Of a stretch of 64,000 nt of DNA, positions 36,751 to 46,458 are shown in pieces; position 1 is the first letter of the stretch, and each line of letters opens with the position of its first letter. The notes under the pieces are model-generated. The model was not told the origin of the DNA, did not search any database, and saw only the letters and a program-made list of their open reading frames with translations. The position numbers were made by a program, and so were the translations under genes. The DNA is from Cytophagaceae bacterium ABcell3 (GTDB taxonomy: Bacteria > Bacteroidota > Bacteroidia > Cytophagales > Cytophagaceae), in assembly GCA_030913385.1 (NCBI GenBank), contig CP133159.1, positions 2,068,584 through 2,132,583 of the forward strand. Reading direction: 5' to 3'.

Positions 36751-37515
36751 ATGGCAAATATAGAATATAAAGACTTATTAAATGCAGGTGTACACTTTGG
36801 ACACTTGACTAGAAAGTGGGATCCGCGTATGGCTCCATATATCTTCATGGAGAAGAATGGAATTCATATCATAGATCTTAATAAAACTATTGCTTCTCTT
36901 GACGAAGCTTCCGCTGCTATTAAAAACATTGTTCGCTCGGGAAGAAAAGTCCTTTTTGTTGCGACCAAAAAACAAGCTAAGGAAATCGTTGCTGAAGAAG
37001 CAAGAAGGTTGAAAATGCCTTACGCTACTGAAAGATGGTTAGGTGGTATGCTTACCAACTTTGCTACAGTTAGAAAATCTCTGAAAAAAATGTCGTCAAT
37101 CGATAAGCTTATGAAAGATGAAGCTTATAAGAACTTGGCTAAAAGAGAAAGACTTACTATTACCCGTGAAAGAGAAAAGCTTGACAGGGTACTAGGTGGT
37201 ATTTCTGATCTTACAAGATTGCCGGCTGCTTTGTTTATTGTAGATGCTAAAAAAGAGCATATTGCTGTAAAAGAAGCTAAAAAACTTAATATCCCTGTTT
37301 TCGCTATCGTTGATACAAACAGTGACCCTACTAGTATTGACTTCCCAATACCTGGTAATGATGATGCTTACAAATCAGTAGCTATCCTTACTCAGGCTAT
37401 CGGTAAAGCAATCGAAGAAGGTCTTGCTGAAAGAAAGAAAGAGAAGGACGAAAAGGCGCTTCAGGAAGAAGAATCTCGTAAAAAAGAAGTTGACTCTAAA
37501 GGCGCTCAATCTTGA
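36751..37515 (+). CDS. rpsB: Ribosomal protein S2
   Basis: 254 residues: LLNAGVHFGHLTRKWDPRM, FVATKKQAK, RWLGGMLTNFATVRKSL and FAIVDTNSDPTSIDFPIPGNDD are S2 signatures (last two given for location, about residues 92 and 185). The C-terminal 30 residues are charged. A terminator follows at once, so tsf may have its own promoter. Confidence 0.98.
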   Translation: MANIEYKDLLNAGVHFGHLTRKWDPRMAPYIFMEKNGIHIIDLNKTIASLDEASAAIKNIVRSGRKVLFVATKKQAKEIVAEEARRLKMPYATERWLGGMLTNFATVRKSLKKMSSIDKLMKDEAYKNLAKRERLTITREREKLDRVLGGISDLTRLPAALFIVDAKKEHIAVKEAKKLNIPVFAIVDTNSDPTSIDFPIPGNDDAYKSVAILTQAIGKAIEEGLAERKKEKDEKALQEEESRKKEVDSKGAQS

Positions 37516-37854
37516 TTGATTGTTGAAGAGTAAACATTAATATAAATGAACAATGACTACTCTAAAATCATTGTTCATTTTTTTTTAAACCAGTATAAGC
37601 AATAGAACTCCTATAGGGGAAATAATGGAGCTTTAATTAAAGCTTTTTTACCTAAAGGTTTTTAAAAACCTATGGTCGTTGACAAGCAAGAATGTCACGC
37701 CGCTTATAAAGGTTCTATTGTTTGTTAGTTTTAAATACATCGTATTAATTTATTCACCCTATGCATGTAGTGGGATTTATTAATTGATAGGTGTATTGCA
37801 TTACTGTTTTTCACGAATCTCAACTTTTAAATTTATTATAAATAACTGATAACT
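37516..37854 (+). other. Structured gap between rpsB and tsf
   Basis: 339 bases with four palindromic elements: the terminator at 37545-37588; agctttaattaaagct (37629-37644) followed by five T; aggtttttaaaaacct (37656-37671); and a 9-base inverted pair, caatagaac (37600-37608) with gttctattg (37712-37720), that encloses the two inner ones. It may be a folded leader of tsf. No ORF is present. Confidence 0.55.
37545..37588 (+). terminator. Strong terminator after rpsB
   Basis: Perfect 12-base arms (aatgaacaatga with tcattgttcatt) around an 11-base loop, followed by a long T-run. Confidence 0.85.
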
Positions 37855-38688
37855 ATGGCCATTACTGCACAAGACGTTAACAAACTCAGGCAAATGACTG
37901 GCGCGGGTATGATGGACTGTAAAAAAGCCCTTACCGAAGCCAACGGAGATTTTGAAGCTGCTATTGACATCCTTAGAAAAAAAGGTCAGAAAGTTTCTGC
38001 AGCACGTTCTGACAAGGAAGCTTCTGAAGGTTCCGTGTTTGTAAAAACCAACGAAGACAGTACTGAAGGTGTAATCGTTGCTCTTAACTGCGAAACTGAT
38101 TTCGTAGCTAAAAACGAAGAATTCCAAAACCTTGGAAATGCACTTGTTGAAAAAGCGTTTTCTGAAAAGCCTGCTAACGTTGAAGAGCTTCTTACAATTT
38201 CTGTAGATGGAAGACCTCTGAAAGACCATATTACTGACTTGATCGGTAAAATTGGTGAAAAAGTAGAGGTGAGTGCTTATGAGCGCTTAAGCGGTGACAA
38301 AGTGGTTCCTTATATCCACTATGGCTCTAAACTTGGAGTACTTGTTTCTCTTAAAGGTGTTAACGGTGCTGATGTTACTGAAGTAGGTAAAGATGTGGCT
38401 ATGCAAATCGCTGCGATGAAACCTATTGCTGTAGACAAAGATGATGTAGATACTGAAGTGGTAAACCGTGAAATTGAAATAGGTAAAGACCAAGCAAGAG
38501 CAGAAGGTAAGCCTGAAGCTATGCTTGAAAAAATTGCTCTTGGTAAACTGAACAAGTTCTACAAAGAAAATACCTTGCTAAATCAGCAATTTGTTAAAGA
38601 TAATTCTAAAACTATCGCTCAAGTACTTAGTGAAGTTACTAAGGGGCTTACAGTTAAAGAATTTAAAAGAATTGCTATTGGCAGTTAA
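37855..38688 (+). CDS. tsf: Elongation factor Ts
   Basis: 277 residues; recycles EF-Tu from GDP to GTP. The N-terminal UBA-like domain has VNKLRQMTGAGMMDCKKAL and the core has the contact motif NCETDFVAKNEEF. The length fits the family. Terminator follows at 38710. Confidence 0.98.
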   Translation: MAITAQDVNKLRQMTGAGMMDCKKALTEANGDFEAAIDILRKKGQKVSAARSDKEASEGSVFVKTNEDSTEGVIVALNCETDFVAKNEEFQNLGNALVEKAFSEKPANVEELLTISVDGRPLKDHITDLIGKIGEKVEVSAYERLSGDKVVPYIHYGSKLGVLVSLKGVNGADVTEVGKDVAMQIAAMKPIAVDKDDVDTEVVNREIEIGKDQARAEGKPEAMLEKIALGKLNKFYKENTLLNQQFVKDNSKTIAQVLSEVTKGLTVKEFKRIAIGS

Positions 38689-38709
38689 TTTTGCTTTGAG
38701 CTTAAGAAT

Positions 38710-38743
38710 AAAAAAATCCCGTATTAACTGCGGGATTTTTTTT
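38710..38743. terminator. Bidirectional terminator after tsf
   Basis: aaaaatcccg pairs with cgggattttt; flanked by A- and T-runs. Separates tsf from the convergent leucine-rich-repeat gene. Confidence 0.8.
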
Positions 38744-38775
38744 GCCTTTTACCTTCTTATTACTCTTTGGGGCTT

Positions 38776-39648
38776 TTACTCAAAATATATTGTTGTGTTC
38801 GGAAGCAAGTTTATAATTTTTTCCTGCTCTTTTTTAGGGATATCATTTCCTACCAGTGTCAGTGTTCTAAGGTTTTTAAGGTTAGCAATTTCCACTGGTA
38901 ACTTTTCTAACTGGTTTAATGCCAAATCTAGGTTTTCTAATGAAGATAGCATAGCTATCGTTCTTGGTAAGTCAGTTAACCCGTTTTGGCGCAAGTTTAA
39001 TGTTTTCAAGTGTTTTAAATTACCAAATTCAGCTGGTAGCGATTTGATCCTGTTTTTGTTCAGGCTCAACTCTCTTAGGTTTGCTAATTCGCCAATGACT
39101 GGGGTTATGTTCTCTAATTTGTTTTTGCTTAAATCTAAAGAAACCAAGTTTGGCAACTTGCCAAAGTTGTCAGAAAGTGTCGTAATGTTGTTGTCGTTTA
39201 TGTCAAGCTTTACGAGAAATACCAATTTTTCTGCTCCTTCAGGCAAATCGCTTAGCTCTTTTTCTGAAAAGTCAGCGCAGTATACATTTTCAGGATCTTT
39301 TAATGCAGTACTTAAAGGGTAGCATTCTCCCATACATGCACGTTCTAGCTTTGCTGCAGACTCTAGTTTGCCTAAACGTAGGGCTTCTACAAAGTCTGCA
39401 CATAATTCTGTGCTCATAAAACCCATTTTTTTCCCTAATAGGTCTTTAGCATAGGCCCTATGGTAGTAGGCTTCTGCAAAGTCGGGTTTTAGGCTTATGG
39501 CATTGGTAAACTCACCAATGGCTGACATATAATCTTTTTTGTTCAAACTCGCTATACCGTTTTCATAGAAAGTCTGCGGGTCAGGTTGGGTGAAACCTGA
39601 CGTGACTATGAATAAGCACGTTAGTAGAATGGTAAAACAGCTACGCAT
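38776..39648 (-). CDS. Exported TPR and leucine-rich-repeat protein
   Basis: 290 residues: signal peptide (ends near SGFTQ), two tetratricopeptide-like repeats (about 25-95, FYENGIASLNKKDY, AYYHRAYAKDLLG), a short cysteine-bearing link (ACMGECYPL) and about six bacterial leucine-rich repeats of 23 residues (LVSLDLSKNKLENI, LRELSLNKNRIKSLP, LKTLNLRQNGLTDLP). Both repeat types bind proteins, so it is probably an envelope scaffold. No catalytic motif is visible. Confidence 0.85.
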   Translation of the reverse strand: MRSCFTILLTCLFIVTSGFTQPDPQTFYENGIASLNKKDYMSAIGEFTNAISLKPDFAEAYYHRAYAKDLLGKKMGFMSTELCADFVEALRLGKLESAAKLERACMGECYPLSTALKDPENVYCADFSEKELSDLPEGAEKLVFLVKLDINDNNITTLSDNFGKLPNLVSLDLSKNKLENITPVIGELANLRELSLNKNRIKSLPAEFGNLKHLKTLNLRQNGLTDLPRTIAMLSSLENLDLALNQLEKLPVEIANLKNLRTLTLVGNDIPKKEQEKIINLLPNTTIYFE

Positions 39649-40005
39649 AACATTAAGTTAATTTTTTGCTATTCTTTAAATCCGGGATTTTTATTGTGCA
39701 AAATATGCTCATTTTATCCGGCTACATAGCTTATAATACGTATTGGAAAAGCTCAGGTTGTTCGTTGGAAGGCTATATGTAAGGTTTTACTTGCAATTCT
39801 GTTGAAGTTTATTTTCTGGGACTAGCATGTTTTCTTCTAAAGTATTGTGTCTCTTAGAAGAAGTTTTAGCCGGCGGATAGTGGTGATTTACCTCGAAAAT
39901 TAAAAATATAAAAGTTAATGTACTATTAGATCAAACCCCCGGGACTCAAAAGGGGAGTCCCAGGAATTAATTGCTTCAAAAAGTCAGTCTGTTCAGCAAG
40001 AGCAA
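39649..40005. other. Intergenic region between pepP and the repeat-protein gene
   Basis: 357 bases, both flanking genes on the minus strand. A 7-base stem, gggactc (39941-39947) with gagtccc (39955-39961), lies near the pepP end and could be a weak terminator, though it has no T-run. Otherwise nothing is seen. Confidence 0.5.
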
Positions 40006-41295
40006 TTATTGGTTCATCAAGCTTTCTATTTCTTCAATTTCGATCGGGATGTTTTTCATTAAGTTTACAGGACCATCTTTGGTAATGAGGATATCATTCT
40101 CCAAACGTATGCCTATACCTTCTTCTCTAATATAGATGCCTGGTTCGCAAGTGAATACCATGCCAGATTCGAAAGGCCTGTTTCTTGCTCCCACATCGTG
40201 TACGTCTAAGCCTAAATAATGAGAGGTTCCGTGCATAAAGTATTTCTTATACAGCGGTTTATTTGGATCTTGTTTGGCTATATCTTCTTTGTTCAAAAGG
40301 CCCAGCCCGATGAGTTCTGACTCCATTAGTTTCCCCACCTCTTTATGGTAGTCTATTAGGTTGTTGCCTACCTCTAACATAGAAGTTGCTTTTTTCAACA
40401 CCCTGAGCACGGCCTCATAAACTTCTTTTTGTCTTGGAGAGAATTTACCGTTTACAGGAATGGTGCGGGTTAAGTCTGAAGCATAATTGGCGTATTCTGC
40501 ACCTATATCCATGAGTATAAGCTCACCGTCTTTACAGGTGCCTGAATTTTCTGTGTAGTGGAGAATACAGGCGTTTTTCCCAGAAGCAATAATAGGCGCA
40601 TACGCAGGTCCTCTGGAGCGGTTTCTGATAAACTCATGAAGGATTTCTGCTTCAATTTCGTATTCAGCTACGTTGGGTTTAACAAATTCCAGTACTCTTT
40701 TAAACGCCTTCTCTGTAATATTACAAGCTTTTTGAATCAGTGCGATTTCAAGCGGCGATTTTACTGCCCTAAGTTTATGCATAATTGGTGCCGAACGCTC
40801 ATAATTGTGGAGCGGAAAATTCTTTTTGCACCACTCTATAAATTTATCTTGTTTGGTGTCCAGTGTTTTTGATGCCCTACTATGTTCATTGGCATTTAAA
40901 TATATGTTTTTGCACTCTGGAATTATAACAGATACTATGCTCTCAAATTCCGAAGTCCAATAAACAGAAGAAATCCCAGATCTTTCTGAAACTTCCTTTT
41001 TGGTAAGTTTGTTTCCTTCCCATACTGCTATATGTTCATTGGTTTCTTTAACAAATAGCATTTCTTGGTAGTTGTGATTATAATAATCAGGACAAACCAC
41101 AAGAGTGGTTTCTTCTTGGTCTATCCCACTAAGGTAAAAAAGGTCACTGTTTTGCTTAAAAGGCATAGTGCCGTCAGCATTGGTGGGGAAAATATCATTG
41201 GAAACGAATATTGCTATAGATTCGGGTTTTAGAAATTCGGCATAGTTTTTTCTGTTACTTTTGAAAAGGTCTGAATTTATAATTTCGTATTTCAT
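40006..41295 (-). CDS. pepP: Xaa-Pro aminopeptidase (M24B)
   Basis: 429 residues. The AMP_N domain (about 5-130) precedes a pita-bread metallopeptidase domain with the two-metal ligands in MDIGAEYANYASDLTR (two Asp), HGTSHYLGLDVHD (His), CEPGIYI (Glu) and IRLENDIL (Glu). It removes an N-terminal residue in front of proline, in the cytoplasm. Its start lies only 42 bases from the start of the divergent subtilase gene. Confidence 0.94.
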   Translation of the reverse strand: MKYEIINSDLFKSNRKNYAEFLKPESIAIFVSNDIFPTNADGTMPFKQNSDLFYLSGIDQEETTLVVCPDYYNHNYQEMLFVKETNEHIAVWEGNKLTKKEVSERSGISSVYWTSEFESIVSVIIPECKNIYLNANEHSRASKTLDTKQDKFIEWCKKNFPLHNYERSAPIMHKLRAVKSPLEIALIQKACNITEKAFKRVLEFVKPNVAEYEIEAEILHEFIRNRSRGPAYAPIIASGKNACILHYTENSGTCKDGELILMDIGAEYANYASDLTRTIPVNGKFSPRQKEVYEAVLRVLKKATSMLEVGNNLIDYHKEVGKLMESELIGLGLLNKEDIAKQDPNKPLYKKYFMHGTSHYLGLDVHDVGARNRPFESGMVFTCEPGIYIREEGIGIRLENDILITKDGPVNLMKNIPIEIEEIESLMNQ

Positions 41296-41337
41296 AGAAT
41301 GTCAGGAAAGTTTATATATTGCATTAAATTCTAATTT

Positions 41338-43044
41338 ATGAAAAAAGTTATTCTGCTGTATAGTTTAATACTATGTTTTTATTCCTCCTCTGCTTTTTCA
41401 CAGGATAAATTCTGGATTGAATTCAAAGATAAAAATATAGAAAGTAAAGATTATAGGAAATATATTAGTGAAAAGACTGCCGAAAACCGCCGAAAAGCAG
41501 GGTTGCCGGTGTTTCAATACTCTGATGTGCCTGTAAACACTGCTTACCTTGACAGTTTGTCAGTATATGATATTCCTGTTCACGCCAAGTCTAAGTGGTT
41601 GAATTCCGTATCTTCTACACTTACCGCTGAGCAGTTAGAGCAGGTTAAGGGTTTTTCTTTTGTCGACACAATCTATGGAATTTCTTCTGACATTAAAATC
41701 GCTTCAACAAACCTTGATGCAGATCCAGCTTCCTATGCCATTGCCATGGAGCAGATGAATGCGGAAGCTTTTAGAAACAAAGGCCTGACCGGTAAAGGTG
41801 TAGACATTGGGGTAATTGATGCAGGTTTTTATAGAGCATATTCTGACAAGTCTTTGCTACATATAATGAATGAGGAGAAAATAGTAGCTCAAAGAGACTT
41901 TATCGACCCATCGAGAACGGATATTGTGACTCAGGCAGCTACAGATGCCGATTATCACGGCGCGATGGTTTTGAAGATGATAGCTGGTTATGATGAAAAA
42001 AATAATTTCCAGAGCGGTATGGCCATCAATGCCAATTATTATCTGGCTCGTACAGAAGACGGGGACAGAGAACATAGGGGAGAAGAGGACCAATGGATTC
42101 AAGCAATGGAGTGGATGGACAGCCTAGGGGTTAAGTTGATCAACACTTCTTTGGGTTATTCTACCAAAATGGATGATCCTGATGATAATTATAAACAAGA
42201 GGAAATGGACGGTAAGACCGCAAGAATCACCAGGGCTGCGCAAATTGCAGCTATGGAAAAAGGTGTTTTCCTTGTAGTTTCTGCCGGAAATGAAGGCAAT
42301 GCAGACTGGAGAATCATTTCGGCCCCGGCTGATGCAGAGGGGGTGCTTTCTGTAGGTGCTACTAAAAAGACTGTTTGGGGCAGGATCGGATATAGCAGTA
42401 TCGGACCTGATTTTTTGCCTTACATGAAACCTAATGTTTCTTGTTTCTCACCAAATGGAACTTCTTTTTCTGCGCCGGCCATTACGGGTTTTGTTGCCTG
42501 CCTTATGGAAGAAGCACCGGACATGAGCAGTCAGGACTTGAAAAAAATTGTTGAAAAAAGTGCGCACCTTTATCCTTATGGCAATAATCACATCGGGTAT
42601 GGAGTGCCTCTTGCTGATAGGGCGCTAACTTTACTGGAAAGTGATGATCATGACTTCGGTACTGTATCTGAAAAGTTTCTAAATGGAAAAGATAAGTACA
42701 AAATTAAAGCTAAGCGTAAGTATCTTAAGGACGCACTGGTATTCCATAAAAGCAATGGTCATGTGGTGGTAAAAGAGAAAATGCTCAAAGGCGGGAATAA
42801 GAAGAAAATGAGCGAGGCTGAAGAAATATACATAGAGCTTGGCCTTATCTCCGAAGATGACAGTAAAGAAACAGAAGGGATGAATGAGCGTCAGAAGCGT
42901 AGGTACGAAAGAAAGAAGAAGCGTAAAGCCAACCGCACTAAAAAAGTGATGCTTGATAAACCAGAAGGTGTGGAAAGAAGCACCATCGTTATAGATAATC
43001 AGGTAATAGAAGTCTTCTGGGACCAAAAAAAGAACACGAAGTAA
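41338..43044 (+). CDS. Subtilisin-like serine protease (S8)
   Basis: 568 residues with signal peptide (ends near FSQDK), a pro-region, and a catalytic domain with Asp161 (VIDAG), His207 (YHGAMV), Asn318 (SAGNEG) and Ser376 (NGTSFSAP). All four key residues are present. A tail of about 130 residues after the domain is highly charged, with a basic block (RQKRRYERKKKRKANRTKK) of unknown use. Secreted or periplasmic. Four bases separate it from the following glycosyltransferase gene. Confidence 0.9.
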   Translation: MKKVILLYSLILCFYSSSAFSQDKFWIEFKDKNIESKDYRKYISEKTAENRRKAGLPVFQYSDVPVNTAYLDSLSVYDIPVHAKSKWLNSVSSTLTAEQLEQVKGFSFVDTIYGISSDIKIASTNLDADPASYAIAMEQMNAEAFRNKGLTGKGVDIGVIDAGFYRAYSDKSLLHIMNEEKIVAQRDFIDPSRTDIVTQAATDADYHGAMVLKMIAGYDEKNNFQSGMAINANYYLARTEDGDREHRGEEDQWIQAMEWMDSLGVKLINTSLGYSTKMDDPDDNYKQEEMDGKTARITRAAQIAAMEKGVFLVVSAGNEGNADWRIISAPADAEGVLSVGATKKTVWGRIGYSSIGPDFLPYMKPNVSCFSPNGTSFSAPAITGFVACLMEEAPDMSSQDLKKIVEKSAHLYPYGNNHIGYGVPLADRALTLLESDDHDFGTVSEKFLNGKDKYKIKAKRKYLKDALVFHKSNGHVVVKEKMLKGGNKKKMSEAEEIYIELGLISEDDSKETEGMNERQKRRYERKKKRKANRTKKVMLDKPEGVERSTIVIDNQVIEVFWDQKKNTK

Positions 43045-43048
43045 CATA

Positions 43049-44179
43049 ATGAAAATAGCATTTGATGCCAAAAGGGCATTTAATAATGTTACCGGCTTGG
43101 GAAACTACAGCCGGTACATTATTAATGCCCTTCTTGAGTTTTATCCTCAGAAAGAATATTTGTTTTTTACACCCTCTCAAGGAATTAGTAAAGAAAGTGT
43201 CATTCGGCATCAGGGAAATTACAAGGTTTGCGGCCCTGAATCTTTTTTGCATAAGCAGGTCCCTGGTTTATGGAGGGCTTCCTTTGTCGTGGAGGACTTG
43301 AAGGAGTGTGAACCTGATATTTTTCACGGCTTGAGCAACGAGCTCCCCATAGGTATCAACAAGGTAAAGTTGGGCAAGGTGGTTACCGTGCATGATCTGA
43401 TATTCTTGAGGTTTCCTTCACTCTACAATAGCATTGATAGGTATATTTACCGAAAAAAATTCTTCAGCGCTTGCAAGGTTTCTGACAAGATTATAGCCAT
43501 TAGCCAGCAAACGAAAGAGGACCTAGTAGACTTTTTTCGCATTGGTGAAGAAAAGATTGAAATCAATTATCAGGATTGCTTAGCTGTTTTTCATGAAACT
43601 GTCGCACCGGAACAAATAGCTGAGGTTAAAAAAAAGTTTAACCTTCCTGAAAACTATGTGCTTTCAGTAGGAACCTTGGAGCCTCGAAAAAACCACCTGA
43701 ACATATTGAAAGCTTTAAGTATCTTAAAGGAGGCAGATCGCCCTTATGTGGTCATTGCCGGAAAGGCAACTGATTATAAAAAGGAACTTGAATCTTATAT
43801 AGCAGCGCACAACCTTGGAGACTATGTAAATATCGTTGAGTATGTGTCTTTTCGTTTTTTGCCTGCCCTTTACCAAGGTGCATCCTTATTTATTTACCCT
43901 TCCATTTTTGAGGGTTTTGGCATACCTTTACTGGAAGCATTGAACAGCAGGGTGCCTGTTATCAGTAGCAAAGGCTCATGCTTTTCCGAAGCAGGAGGGC
44001 CTGACTCTGTTTATACAGACCCTCAAAGCCCTGAAGAGTTGGCGGTTGCTATTCAAAATATCTTGACAGATGAAGGGAAGCAGCAGAAAATGAAAGAAAA
44101 CGGGTATGCTCATGCATTAAAATTTCGAAAGGAAAATACAATTCCTCAATTAGTAAAAATATATCAAAATCTACTTTAA
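43049..44179 (+). CDS. Glycosyltransferase family 4
   Basis: 376 residues, GT-B fold. N-terminal FDAKRAFNNVTGLGNYSRY and VTVHDLIFLRFP, C-terminal SVGTLEPRKNH, YPSIFEGFGIPLLEAL with the E-x7-E type donor site. It resembles mannosyltransferases of surface-polysaccharide loci, but no such locus is adjacent; it sits between two protease genes. Donor and acceptor unknown. Confidence 0.9.
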   Translation: MKIAFDAKRAFNNVTGLGNYSRYIINALLEFYPQKEYLFFTPSQGISKESVIRHQGNYKVCGPESFLHKQVPGLWRASFVVEDLKECEPDIFHGLSNELPIGINKVKLGKVVTVHDLIFLRFPSLYNSIDRYIYRKKFFSACKVSDKIIAISQQTKEDLVDFFRIGEEKIEINYQDCLAVFHETVAPEQIAEVKKKFNLPENYVLSVGTLEPRKNHLNILKALSILKEADRPYVVIAGKATDYKKELESYIAAHNLGDYVNIVEYVSFRFLPALYQGASLFIYPSIFEGFGIPLLEALNSRVPVISSKGSCFSEAGGPDSVYTDPQSPEELAVAIQNILTDEGKQQKMKENGYAHALKFRKENTIPQLVKIYQNLL

Positions 44180-44193
44180 GCGGAGATAGAAGG

Positions 44194-45426
44194 ATGGAGT
44201 ATGACATTGTGGAGCTCGGAAACGGGATCCGTATTGTGCACAGACAGGTTACACATACTAAGATTGCGCATTGTGGTTTTATCTTGGACGTAGGAAGCCG
44301 GGATGAATTAGAAGGGGAAGAAGGCCTTGCCCACTTTTGGGAACACATGGTTTTTAAAGGTACTGTTAAACGCAAAGCTCATCATATTATAAACAGGTTG
44401 GAAATTGTTGGGGGCGAATTAAATGCTTATACAACTAAAGAAAAAATCTGTTTCTATGCCTCTGTATTGGACAACCACTATGAAAAAGCCCTTGAGTTAT
44501 TAAAAGATATAACTTTTGACTCGGTTTTTCCGGCCAAAGAGATAGAAAAGGAAAAAGGGGTGATTTTGGAAGAAATGGCTATGTATCTTGATACACCAGA
44601 GGATGCTATTTTGGATGAATATGAAAGTTTACTTTTTGGTGGACATCCTTTAGGGGTAAATATTTTAGGCACGGAAGAGTCCGTCAAGTCTTTTAAGCAA
44701 GAGGATTTTCATAAGTTCGTTAAGCGAAACCTTAATACCAATAGGATTATTTTTTCCTCAGTGGGCAATTTTCCTATTTCCAAGGTTAAACGGATGGCGG
44801 AGAAGTACCTGAAAGACATCCCTGAATTTTCGGGTGTTCCTCAACGGAAAAAATTTGACCACTATAAACCTGGGCATGTGCAGGTGAACAAACCTTTGGC
44901 ACAGGCACATTGTATGATCGGCAATATTGCTTATGCCTTGCAGGACGAACGTCGATTGCCTTTTTTTATGCTTATCAATATTCTTGGCGGCCCAGGCATG
45001 AACGCCCGATTGAATATGTCTTTGAGGGAAAAGTATGGGTATGTATATAATATTGAGGCCTCATATACCCCCTTTACTGATACAGGCTTTTTTGGAATTT
45101 ATTTTGGGACAGAGCCCAAGCAACTTCAAAAAAGTATTGACCTTACTCTGAAAGAACTACGAAAAATGCGGGAGAAGCCATTAGGAAGGCTACAGTTGCA
45201 TAACTTTAAAGAACAACTAATGGGACAGCTAGCCATGGCCGAGGAAAGCAATATCAGTTTTATGCAAATGATGGGTAAGAGCTTGCTTGACCTAGGACAT
45301 ATAGAAAGTTTGGAAAATATCTTCAATAGAATAAGAAATGTGTCCGCTACCGACCTTCAAGAGCTGGCCAATGATGTTTTTGACCCTGATAAGCTTTCCA
45401 TGCTTACTTACAAACCTACTTCGTAG
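44194..45426 (+). CDS. M16-family zinc peptidase
   Basis: 410 residues of the insulinase/processing-peptidase family. The inverted zinc motif HxxEH appears as HFWEH (Trp where Leu is more common), with the distal Glu in EEMAMYLD, followed by the inactive C-terminal half of the clam-shell (GGPGMNARLNMSLREKYGYVY). No signal peptide is visible, so it probably acts in the cytoplasm. It follows the GT4 gene by 14 bases. Confidence 0.92.
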   Translation: MEYDIVELGNGIRIVHRQVTHTKIAHCGFILDVGSRDELEGEEGLAHFWEHMVFKGTVKRKAHHIINRLEIVGGELNAYTTKEKICFYASVLDNHYEKALELLKDITFDSVFPAKEIEKEKGVILEEMAMYLDTPEDAILDEYESLLFGGHPLGVNILGTEESVKSFKQEDFHKFVKRNLNTNRIIFSSVGNFPISKVKRMAEKYLKDIPEFSGVPQRKKFDHYKPGHVQVNKPLAQAHCMIGNIAYALQDERRLPFFMLINILGGPGMNARLNMSLREKYGYVYNIEASYTPFTDTGFFGIYFGTEPKQLQKSIDLTLKELRKMREKPLGRLQLHNFKEQLMGQLAMAEESNISFMQMMGKSLLDLGHIESLENIFNRIRNVSATDLQELANDVFDPDKLSMLTYKPTS

Positions 45427-45827
45427 CCATAAGACATAATTTGTCGTTACTGAGAACTGAACTGAATTCTTTTGGATGCTTGGGTAGCAAAAGGAGAGGC
45501 AAGTTATTTTTCTGTAAAAATGTCCCCCTTTGTTATAAAATTTGTGATTTTTATAGATCAGTTTGGGCAACTTTTTCAATTAGTATTCAGTACATAATAA
45601 CTATAGAGAAAAATAGATGGTGGTAAATTTAGATAAATATAAATATTATCTGTTTTTTTATTATTTTTATAGCATTTTTGAATCTGGAAAGTGGTATATT
45701 TTGGTAAAGCTTCTTACGTTCAGATGTAGCGGGACGATTGGTGGAAATTGTATATCAGGAACATTCACTGAGGTTTCACCTAACGGAGTTTAATGTTACT
45801 TGTGTTTTGGTTATAAGAGTTTTTTAG
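45427..45827. other. AT-rich intergenic region
   Basis: 401 bases without a gene. agataa (45631-45636) and ttatct (45646-45651), followed by a T-run to 45659, form a weak terminator-like stem. No consensus promoter for the following gene was found. Confidence 0.45.
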
Positions 45828-46454
45828 ATGCTTGATTTTGAGAAATATATAAAGGAGCATTCTTCAGGAGAACCTGAAGTTCTACAAAAGCTATCACGTG
45901 AGACATATGCAGATGTGCTTATGCCTAATATGCTTTCGGGGCATGTACAAGGTAGATTCTTGTCGCTTATATCGCATATGATCCAGCCGGAAAGAATTCT
46001 TGAAATTGGGACTTTTACAGGATATTCTGCCATATGTATGGCCGAAGGCTTAAAAGCCGGCGGGAAGCTTATTACCATAGACATCAATGAAGAACTAGAA
46101 GATCTGGTTCGGAGGTATGTTAAGGAAGCTAACATGGAAAACCAGATTGAACTGGTTTATGGACGTGCGGCTGAGGTTATTCCCAACCTTGATGAAGTTT
46201 TTGATATAGTTTTTATAGATGCAGATAAAGCAGGATATTCTTTATATTTTGATTTGGTTATTGACAAAGTGAGGAAGGGTGGCTTTATAATTGCTGATAA
46301 TGTATTATGGAAAGGCAAAGTGTTAGATCCTGAAGCAAAGGACAAAGATACCCGGGCATTGGCTTCATTTAACGATAAAGTTCAAAATGATCAAAGGGTG
46401 GACAATACAATAATCAATATAAGAGACGGTTTAATGATTATCAGAAAAAAATAG
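45828..46454 (+). CDS. Class I SAM-dependent O-methyltransferase
   Basis: 208 residues of the catechol/caffeoyl-CoA O-methyltransferase family: SAM-binding ILEIGTFTGYSAICMA, acidic residue in ITIDINEE, metal-binding FIDADKAGY and IADNVLWKGKV. It transfers a methyl group to a hydroxyl of a small aromatic compound or possibly of tRNA (TrmR-like members exist). The substrate is unknown. Five bases before the lytic transglycosylase gene. Confidence 0.9.
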   Translation: MLDFEKYIKEHSSGEPEVLQKLSRETYADVLMPNMLSGHVQGRFLSLISHMIQPERILEIGTFTGYSAICMAEGLKAGGKLITIDINEELEDLVRRYVKEANMENQIELVYGRAAEVIPNLDEVFDIVFIDADKAGYSLYFDLVIDKVRKGGFIIADNVLWKGKVLDPEAKDKDTRALASFNDKVQNDQRVDNTIINIRDGLMIIRKK

Positions 46455-46458
46455 ATCG

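Noticed and set aside
38591-39322. 243-codon plus-strand ORF opposite the leucine-rich-repeat gene
   Set aside because: The minus-strand frame has a signal peptide and clear TPR and LRR motifs; the plus-strand frame is its shadow and also overlaps tsf.
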